Positions 16,490 to 21,934 of a stretch of DNA of 21,934 nt are shown here, piece by piece. Source of the stretch: Gammaproteobacteria bacterium (GTDB lineage Bacteria; Pseudomonadota; Gammaproteobacteria; Poriferisulfidales; Oxydemutatoraceae); NCBI GenBank assembly GCA_007570905.1, contig RKSI01000051.1, forward strand, positions 1-21,934, in the 5' to 3' direction. The notes under the pieces are model-generated. The model had not been told where the DNA came from and searched no databases. It saw nothing but the letters and a program-made list of their open reading frames with translations. A program made the translations under genes and the position numbers. How positions within the stretch are numbered: position 1 is the stretch's first letter; every line of letters starts with the position of its first letter.

Positions 16490-17263
16490 TTATTTATAAG
16501 GGTTTTCAAGGACGCCGATGCCCTCTATTTCCACCGCCACGCGGCAGCCGCGCGGCATCGGGCCAAGCCCGACCGAGGTGCCGCAGCAGATGACATCGCC
16601 CGGCAGCAAGGTCATATCCCGCGACAGCGCCGCGACAATTTCGGCGGGCGGCAGAATCATGTCGGACGCCGGATAGCGCTGAACCGTCTCGCCGTTGACG
16701 CGGGTTGTGATTTCAAGACCGCGGTAATCCAGGCCGGTGGCGATGGCCGGGCCGAACACGCCGAAGGTGTCAAACCCCTTCGCCCTGCTCCATTGGTCAA
16801 AGCCCGGATATTCCTTCAGCAGGCCGAACGCGGTCACATCGTTGATGCAGGTGTAGCCGAAAATGGCGGCGGCGGCGTCCTGCGGCGCCAAACCCGCCGC
16901 TTCGCGCCCGATGACGATGCCGAGTTCGCCTTCGTAGAAAACCTCGCCGGCGTAACCGGCCGGGTGGCGGACGGTCTGTCCGTGCGCCAGCCAGGTGTTG
17001 GGCGGCTTGAACAGATACAGCGGCGTTTGCGGTTTTTGCAGGTTCTTTTCATCTGCGAGCGCGCGGTAGTTGTTCCAGAGCGCAATCATCTTGGACGGCG
17101 CGCAAGGCGTCAGAATGGCCGCATCCGCGAGTTCGCGGTGTTCGCCGGTCGGCGCCGGCGAGCCGAATAATGACCCCTGATGGACGGCAATCCGCCCGCC
17201 GTCCAGCCGCCCGATTTCGGCGCGCCCGGTCGCGGCTTCCTTGAAACGAACCCATAAAGCCAT
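16490..17263 (-). CDS. Fumarylacetoacetate hydrolase-family protein
   Basis: 257 residues of the FAH/HpaG/YcgM superfamily of metal-dependent hydrolases, isomerases and decarboxylases acting on oxo-acids. The metal ligands are visible: Glu111 and Glu113 in VFYEGELGIVIG and Asp142 in CINDVTA, with Lys162 in SRAKGFDTFG and CGTSVGLG near the C-terminus. The length fits the single-domain bacterial members (fumarylpyruvate hydrolase, acylpyruvase or oxaloacetate decarboxylase types) more than the long eukaryotic-type FAH. Substrate cannot be read from sequence, and no catabolic genes adjoin it. The ATG at 17263 has AAGGGG at 17270-17275; the frame is open 50 codons further upstream, but that part is Arg/Gly-rich and not family-like. 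It is divergent from yadG. Confidence 0.9.
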   Translation of the reverse strand: MALWVRFKEAATGRAEIGRLDGGRIAVHQGSLFGSPAPTGEHRELADAAILTPCAPSKMIALWNNYRALADEKNLQKPQTPLYLFKPPNTWLAHGQTVRHPAGYAGEVFYEGELGIVIGREAAGLAPQDAAAAIFGYTCINDVTAFGLLKEYPGFDQWSRAKGFDTFGVFGPAIATGLDYRGLEITTRVNGETVQRYPASDMILPPAEIVAALSRDMTLLPGDVICCGTSVGLGPMPRGCRVAVEIEGIGVLENPYK

Positions 17264-17308
17264 GTTTTGCCCCTTTCTGCCTTTATACTTTGTTACGGCC
17301 CGGCGGCG

Positions 17309-17320
17309 CGGGAATTCCCG
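17309..17320. repeat. 12-base perfect palindrome in the divergent FAH-yadG gap
   Basis: CGGGAATTCCCG is self-complementary and lies 46 bases upstream of the FAH-family start and 81 bases before the yadG start. It could be an operator for either gene. A 12-base palindrome is short enough to occur by chance. Confidence 0.3.
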
Positions 17321-17365
17321 GCAATTCCATTGTCCGGCGCATCCCGCCCGCAGGCCTTGTTGGAA

Positions 17366-17373
17366 TTTATACT
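17366..17373 (+). promoter_or_regulatory. Possible yadG -10 region (TTTATACT)
   Basis: TATACT at 17368-17373 would start transcription near 17380, about 20 bases before the yadG ATG. The same octamer TTTATACT occurs at 17282-17289 in this gap and at 4087-4094 before clpS. No convincing -35 accompanies the copies here. Confidence 0.35.
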
Positions 17374-17400
17374 CCGGGCGGCCCGGAATCAATCCCCGCA

Positions 17401-18333
17401 ATGACCACAGCACTGGAAATATCGCAACTGCACAAGGTGTACGCCAACGGCCATGTCGCCCTGAAAGGCATCGACCTGCATGTCGAGCACGGCGACTTCT
17501 TCGCGCTGCTCGGCCCCAACGGCGCCGGCAAATCCACCACCATCGGCATCGTCACATCGCTGATCAACAAAACCGGCGGCAGCATCTCGGTCTATGGCCA
17601 CGACATCCACCGCAACCCGTCGCAGGCCAAGACCCACATCGGCCTGGTGCCGCAGGAATACAGTTTCAACCAGTTTGAGCCGGTCGAGGAAATCCTCATC
17701 AACCAGGCCGGCTACTACGGCGTGCCGCCGCGCGAGGCGAAGCGCCGCGCCCGCGAACACCTGACGCAACTCGGCCTGTGGGAAAAGCGCGCCAACCAGG
17801 CGCGCAACCTGTCCGGCGGCATGAAGCGCCGCCTGATGATGGCGCGCGCGCTGCTGCACCGCCCGAAACTGCTGATCCTCGACGAGCCGACCGCCGGCGT
17901 GGACATTGAAATACGCCGGATGATCTGGGAGTTTCTGACCGACCTCAACCGCAGCGGCACCACCATCATCCTGACCACGCACTATCTCGAGGAAGCCGAA
18001 AAGTTGTGCCGCAACATCGCCATCATCGACGACGGCCAGATTATCGCCGACTCGCCGATGCGCAGCCTGCTTGAACGCCTTGAATCGGAATCGTTCACGC
18101 TTTACCTGCGCGAGCCGCTGGCCGAGGCGCCCAAACTGCGCTCGGCGCAACTGCGCTCCATAGACAGCCGCACGCTGGAACTGGTAACCGACAAGCACAC
18201 CGACCTCGGCGAGGTTTTCAGCGAATTGCAGGCGCACAACATCAAGTTGCTGAGCCTGCGCAACACCAGCAACCGGCTGGAAGAACTGTTCCTGAAAATG
18301 GTGTCCCCGGAGCAGGACATTAACCCGTCGTGA
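17401..18333 (+). CDS. yadG: ABC-2 type transporter ATP-binding protein (YadG type)
   Basis: Cytoplasmic ATPase of an exporter. The 310 residues have Walker A GPNGAGKST (38-46), the Q-loop in GLVPQEYSFNQF, signature LSGGMKRRLMMARALL (from 137), Walker B LLILDEPTAGVD with Asp161 and Glu162, and the H-loop TTHYLEEAE. The C-terminal 90 residues (from about 220) match the extension in YadG/CcmA-type proteins. The ATG at 17401 begins MTTALEISQLHKVYANG; the frame is open to 17290, but that adds unrelated Gly/Pro-rich sequence. It is followed by the permease gene 18 bases later. The exported substrate of this family is not established. Confidence 0.93.
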   Translation: MTTALEISQLHKVYANGHVALKGIDLHVEHGDFFALLGPNGAGKSTTIGIVTSLINKTGGSISVYGHDIHRNPSQAKTHIGLVPQEYSFNQFEPVEEILINQAGYYGVPPREAKRRAREHLTQLGLWEKRANQARNLSGGMKRRLMMARALLHRPKLLILDEPTAGVDIEIRRMIWEFLTDLNRSGTTIILTTHYLEEAEKLCRNIAIIDDGQIIADSPMRSLLERLESESFTLYLREPLAEAPKLRSAQLRSIDSRTLELVTDKHTDLGEVFSELQAHNIKLLSLRNTSNRLEELFLKMVSPEQDINPS

Positions 18334-18339
18334 ACCCGC

Positions 18340-18361
18340 CATGAATCTGTCATGAATCTGC
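18340..18361 (+). repeat. Tandem 11-base duplication at the yadH start
   Basis: CATGAATCTG occurs at 18340-18349 and again at 18351-18360. The first copy starts a four-codon frame (ATG AAT CTG TCA TGA, 18341-18355) whose stop overlaps the true yadH ATG at 18352. It may arise from simple duplication of the start region, or give coupled re-initiation. Confidence 0.75.
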
Positions 18362-19125
18362 GATACGCCACGGTGGCCCTCTACACGCTTACGCGCCGCG
18401 AAGTCCTGCGGTTTGCGCGCATCTGGATACAGACGATGCTGCCGCCCGCGGTCACCACCGTGTTGTACTTCGTCATCTTCGGCAAGTTAATCGGCTCGCA
18501 AATCGGCCCGATAGACGGCCACAGTTACATTGAGTACATCATTCCCGGCCTGATTCTGATGTCGGTCATCACCAACGCCTACGCCAATGTCGTCGCCTCC
18601 TTCTACAGTTCCAAATTTCACGGCAACATCGAGGAAATGCTGATTTCGCCGATGCCGGCCTACATCATCCTCGCCGGCTTCATCATCGGCGGCGTGCTGC
18701 GCGGCCTGCTGGTCGGCGGCGTGGTGTTCGGCGTGTCGCTGTTTTTCGGCCACCTGCCCTACCCCGACATCGGCCTGACCCTGCTGATGCTGCTGATGAC
18801 GGCGGCGCTGTTCTCTATGGCCGGGCTGATTAACGGCGTCTATGCCAAGAGTTTCGACGGCATCTCCATCATCCCGACCTTCGTGCTGACGCCGCTGACC
18901 TACCTCGGCGGCATCTTCTACTCGCTGGAAATGCTGCCGGACTTCTGGCGCGGCGTGTCGCTGCTGAACCCGATTTTCTACATGATCAATGTGTTCCGCG
19001 AAGGCGCGCTCGGCAGCAGCGACATCGGCGCCGGTCTCGCCATCGGCATCACCGCGCTTTTCCTCGCGGCTTTCACCGCCGTCTGCCTTTACCTGCTCGA
19101 CCGCGGCGTCGGCATCCGCACCTGA
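18352..19125 (+). CDS. yadH: ABC-2 type transporter permease (YadH type)
   Basis: Inner-membrane partner of the preceding ATPase. The 257 residues have an amphipathic N-terminus (TRREVLRFARIWIQTMLPP) and about six hydrophobic segments (around 28-45, 62-82, 106-127, 139-162, 170-191 and 229-250). The ABC-2 signature region reads GLINGVYAKSFDGISIIPTF then VLTPLTYLGGIFYS, very like E. coli YadH (256 residues). The start at 18352 follows the duplicated ATGAATCTG; a second ATG at 18341 is out of frame. It ends 13 bases before aceE, so the exporter and pyruvate dehydrogenase genes may share a transcript. Confidence 0.94.
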   Translation: MNLRYATVALYTLTRREVLRFARIWIQTMLPPAVTTVLYFVIFGKLIGSQIGPIDGHSYIEYIIPGLILMSVITNAYANVVASFYSSKFHGNIEEMLISPMPAYIILAGFIIGGVLRGLLVGGVVFGVSLFFGHLPYPDIGLTLLMLLMTAALFSMAGLINGVYAKSFDGISIIPTFVLTPLTYLGGIFYSLEMLPDFWRGVSLLNPIFYMINVFREGALGSSDIGAGLAIGITALFLAAFTAVCLYLLDRGVGIRT

Positions 19126-19138
19126 CCCCCCGCCCGCG

Positions 19139-21805
19139 ATGAACCGCCGCGACAGCGACCCGCAGGAAACCCAGGAATGGCTGGACGCCTTCCGCGCCGT
19201 CGTCGCCGCCGATGGCCGCGAGCGCGGCGGCTATCTGTTGCGGCAACTGTCCGACCAGGCCGGGCAACTCGGCATCAACCTGCCGCAGGGAATCAACACG
19301 CCCTACCGCAACACCATCCCCGCCGACCGGCAGACGCCAAGCACGGCGGACCAGGCCATTGAACACCGCATCCGCTCCTACATCCGCTGGAACGCGGCGG
19401 TGATGGTCATCCGCGCCAACCGCGCCCACCCGGGGCTGGGCGGCCACATTGCGACTTTTGCGTCCGCCGCAACGCTTTACGACACCGGCTTCAACCACTT
19501 CTTCCACGGGCCTGACAGCGAGAACGGCGGCGACCTGCTGTTCATTCAGGGCCACAGCTCGCCCGGCATCTACGCCCGCGCGTTTCTTGAGGGCCGCCTT
19601 GATGAAAACCAACTCGACAACTTCCGGCGTGAGATCAACCGCGACGGCCTGTCGTCGTACCCGCACCCGCGCCTGATGCCCGAGTTCTGGCAATTCCCGA
19701 CGGTGTCGATGGGGCTTTCCCCGATCATGGGCATTTACCAGGCGCACTTCATGAAATACATGAAGAACCGCAAACTCGCCGACACGCGGGGCCGAAAAAT
19801 CTGGGTGTTTCTCGGCGACGGCGAAATGGACGAGCCGGAATCCATCGGCGCCATCTCGCTGGCCGGGCGCGAGCAACTGGACAACCTGATATTTGTCATC
19901 AACTGCAACTTGCAGCGCCTCGACGGGCCGGTGCGCGGCAACGGCAAGATTATCCAGGAACTGGAGGGGCTGTTTCGCGGCGCGCACTGGAATGTCATCA
20001 AGGTCATCTGGGGGTCTTATTGGGACCCGCTGTTTGAGAAGGACGAAAAAGGACTGCTGCTCAAACGGATGGAAGAAGTGGTTGACGGCGATTATCAGAA
20101 CTACCAGGCCAAGGACGGCGCCTACATCCGCGAGCATTTTTTCAGCAAATACCCCGAACTGCTGGACATGGTCTCGCACCTGTCGGACGAGGAAATCTGG
20201 CGGCTGAACCGCGGCGGCCACGACCCCCACAAGGTGTATGCGGCCTACCACGCCGCCACCCGGCACGAAGGCCAGCCCAGCGTTATCCTCGCCAAGACCG
20301 TGAAGGGATACGGCATGGGCGAGTCCGGCGAGGGGCAGAACAAATCGCACCAGCAGAAAAAGATGGACATCGAATCGCTGAAAACCATGCGCGACCGCTT
20401 CAAACTGCCGCTGACCGACGACCAGGTCGAGCGCCTCGAATACATCCGCCCGCAGCCGGACACGCCGGAGCACCGCTACCTGCGCGAACGCCGCGCCGCG
20501 CTCGGCGGCTTCATGCCGCAGCGCCGCGGCCATTTTCAGGCCAGGCCGCTGTCCGTGCCCGGCCTGGACACGCTGTCGCCGCTGCTGGAAGACGGCGGCG
20601 ACCGCCAGTTTTCAACGACGATGGCGTTTGTCCGCATCCTGACATTGCTGTGCCGCGACAAACAGTTGGGCCGCCACATCGTCCCCATCGTTCCCGACGA
20701 GGCGCGCACCTTCGGCATGGAGGGCCTGTTTCGCACGCTCGGCATTTATTCCTCCGTCGGCCAGTTGTACCAGCCGCAGGACGCCGACCAGGTGATGGTG
20801 TACAAGGAAGACCGCTCCGGGCAGATACTTGAAGAGGCAATCTGCGAGGCCGGCGCCTTTTCATCGTGGCTTGCGGCGGCGACTTCCTACGAGGTGCACG
20901 GCGTCAATATGGTGCCGTTCTACATCTTTTATTCCATGTTCGGCTTTCAGCGCGTCGGCGACCTGACCTGGGCGGCGGGCGACATGCAGGCGCGCGGCTT
21001 TCTGATGGGCGGCACCGCCGGGCGCACCACGCTGGCCGGCGAAGGCTTGCAGCACCAGGACGGCCACAGCCATGTACTGGCCTCGGTGGTGCCGAACTGC
21101 ATCGCCTACGACCCGTGCTTCGGCTATGAACTGGCCGTCATCATTCACGAAGGGCTGGAACAGATGGTCGGGAAACAGGAAGATGTGTTCTTTTATATTA
21201 CGCTGATGAACGAGAACTACTCCCACCCGGCGCTGCCCGAAGGCGCGCAGGAAGGCATTATCCGCGGGCTGTACTGCCTGGCCCGCTGCGACCGGCCTGC
21301 GGTGCGTTTGCTCGGTTCGGGGGCGATTTTGCGGGAGTGCATCGCGGCGCAGGCGCTGCTGCAAGACGACTGGAACATCCGGGCCGAAGTCTGGAGCGTT
21401 ACCAGTTTCACCGAACTCGCCCGCGACGGGCGCCGCGCCGCGCGCTGGAACCGCCTGCACCCGGGCGCCGCGCCGCGCACGCCGTGGATTGCACAGTGCC
21501 TGCAAGACGATGGCGCGCCGCCGGCGCCGGTTGTCGCCGCCAGCGATTACCTGCACACGCACGCCGAACAGGTGCGCGCGTATATTGAGGCGCCCTGTTA
21601 CACGCTCGGCACCGACGGCTTCGGCAGATCCGACACGCGCGAACAACTGCGTGATTTCTTTGAAGTGGACCGCCGCCACATCGCGGTCGCCGCGCTGAAC
21701 GCGCTGGCGCAGGCGGGCGCCGCCGGCATCGGCGCAGAGCAGGTGCGGCAGGCCATCGCCCGCTATCGTATTGAAGCCGACCGGCCCTCCCCCGACCTGG
21801 CGTGA
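19139..21805 (+). CDS. aceE: Pyruvate dehydrogenase E1 component, homodimeric type
   Basis: Thiamine diphosphate enzyme that decarboxylates pyruvate and acetylates the lipoyl arm of E2. The 888 residues match E. coli AceE (887), the single-chain type of beta- and gammaproteobacteria. The N-terminal domain has RIRSYIRWNAAVMVIRANR and GGHIATFASAATLY. The ThDP motif runs from GDGEMDEPES (226-235) to Asn255/Asn257 in VINCN. The middle domain has VPDEARTFGMEGLFRTLGIY and YEVHGVNMVPFYIFYSMFGF. I chose the ATG at 19139 (MNRRDSDPQETQEWLDAF); an open stretch back to 18989 lies inside yadH. No Shine-Dalgarno: the preceding bases are almost all C and G. A gap of 4 bases leads to the E2 gene. Confidence 0.98.
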   Translation: MNRRDSDPQETQEWLDAFRAVVAADGRERGGYLLRQLSDQAGQLGINLPQGINTPYRNTIPADRQTPSTADQAIEHRIRSYIRWNAAVMVIRANRAHPGLGGHIATFASAATLYDTGFNHFFHGPDSENGGDLLFIQGHSSPGIYARAFLEGRLDENQLDNFRREINRDGLSSYPHPRLMPEFWQFPTVSMGLSPIMGIYQAHFMKYMKNRKLADTRGRKIWVFLGDGEMDEPESIGAISLAGREQLDNLIFVINCNLQRLDGPVRGNGKIIQELEGLFRGAHWNVIKVIWGSYWDPLFEKDEKGLLLKRMEEVVDGDYQNYQAKDGAYIREHFFSKYPELLDMVSHLSDEEIWRLNRGGHDPHKVYAAYHAATRHEGQPSVILAKTVKGYGMGESGEGQNKSHQQKKMDIESLKTMRDRFKLPLTDDQVERLEYIRPQPDTPEHRYLRERRAALGGFMPQRRGHFQARPLSVPGLDTLSPLLEDGGDRQFSTTMAFVRILTLLCRDKQLGRHIVPIVPDEARTFGMEGLFRTLGIYSSVGQLYQPQDADQVMVYKEDRSGQILEEAICEAGAFSSWLAAATSYEVHGVNMVPFYIFYSMFGFQRVGDLTWAAGDMQARGFLMGGTAGRTTLAGEGLQHQDGHSHVLASVVPNCIAYDPCFGYELAVIIHEGLEQMVGKQEDVFFYITLMNENYSHPALPEGAQEGIIRGLYCLARCDRPAVRLLGSGAILRECIAAQALLQDDWNIRAEVWSVTSFTELARDGRRAARWNRLHPGAAPRTPWIAQCLQDDGAPPAPVVAASDYLHTHAEQVRAYIEAPCYTLGTDGFGRSDTREQLRDFFEVDRRHIAVAALNALAQAGAAGIGAEQVRQAIARYRIEADRPSPDLA

Positions 21806-21809
21806 ACAG

Positions 21810-21934
21810 ATGAGCGAACAAACCATCTCCGTTCCCGACCTCGGCGATTTTGACGAAGTGGATGTCATCGAGATACTGGTTCAGCCGGGCGACGCGATTG
21901 CCGAAGGTGATTCGGTGGTTACGCTTGAAAGCGA
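21810..21934 (+). CDS. aceF: Dihydrolipoyl acetyltransferase (E2), N-terminal fragment
   Basis: 41 codons are visible before the window ends, beginning MSEQTISVPDLGDFDEVDVI. They are the first strands of a biotinyl/lipoyl domain: VPDLGDF, then VQPGDAIAEGDSVVTLES, directly before the expected lipoyl-lysine turn (DKA), which is cut off. Position 4 bases after aceE makes the pyruvate dehydrogenase E2 the likely product. A lipoyl-domain-bearing E3 (Lpd) is possible in some relatives but less likely first after aceE. No clear Shine-Dalgarno. Confidence 0.88.
   Translation, partial: MSEQTISVPDLGDFDEVDVIEILVQPGDAIAEGDSVVTLES

Noticed and set aside
18989..19138. Upstream extension of aceE
   Set aside because: The 50 extra codons overlap yadH in another frame and encode Ser/Ala/Pro-rich sequence not found in AceE, while the ATG at 19139 gives the standard length.
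19073..20533. Long minus-strand open frame (486 codons) opposite aceE
   Set aside because: It lies wholly across aceE and the end of yadH, whose family motifs are unmistakable. Its Val/Ala/Arg/His-rich composition is the expected mirror of a GC-rich coding strand, and it has no recognisable domain.

Overview
The window reads as a stretch of chromosomal core genome from a GC-rich gammaproteobacterium. The evidence is the gene order fabD-fabG-acpP-fabF-pabC-mltG-tmk-holB, the clpS-clpA pair ending tail to tail against infA, a homodimeric-type AceE of 888 residues, a YadG/YadH-type ABC exporter and a small Lpp/OprI-like lipoprotein. No species can be named from the sequence alone. There is no sign of phage, insertion sequence, integron, CRISPR array, tRNA or rRNA. 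Genes are densely packed, and no gap between them exceeds about 190 bases.

Layout, left to right. Positions 1-88 (minus) hold the probable N-terminus of an unidentified gene with its own extended -10 promoter. Positions 183-3913 (minus) hold mnmA followed 20 bases later by acnA. Positions 4105-6718 (plus) hold clpS-clpA, the adaptor and unfoldase of the ClpAP protease, ending 8 bases from the minus-strand infA (6727-6945). From 6994 to 13796 a tightly packed plus-strand operon covers malonyl-CoA loading, beta-ketoacyl-ACP reduction, acyl carrier protein and condensation (fabD, fabG, acpP, fabF), then p-aminobenzoate synthesis (pabC), glycan-strand termination (mltG), dTMP kinase (tmk) and the DNA polymerase III delta' subunit (holB). 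Several of its junctions overlap. A minus-strand class V aminotransferase-like gene (13786-14973) overlaps the end of holB.

Positions 14942-16299 are the most interesting part. An exported LysM plus L,D-transpeptidase protein converges on a methionine-rich lipoprotein whose last residue is lysine, as in Braun's lipoprotein, so the two look like a possible enzyme and substrate. Upstream of the lipoprotein is an AT-rich 32-base dyad overlapping a consensus -35 box. Next come a fumarylacetoacetate hydrolase-family gene (minus), a divergent ABC-2 exporter (yadG-yadH), aceE and the first 41 codons of what is probably aceF, cut by the window edge.

The window is mostly housekeeping, and I do not see a clear new multi-gene system. 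The points worth a second look are the transpeptidase/lipoprotein pair, the dyad operator candidate, a T9 slippage-prone tract in pabC, a divergent LID region in Tmk, and several genes whose -10 box lies so close to the start codon that a nearly leaderless transcript is expected.
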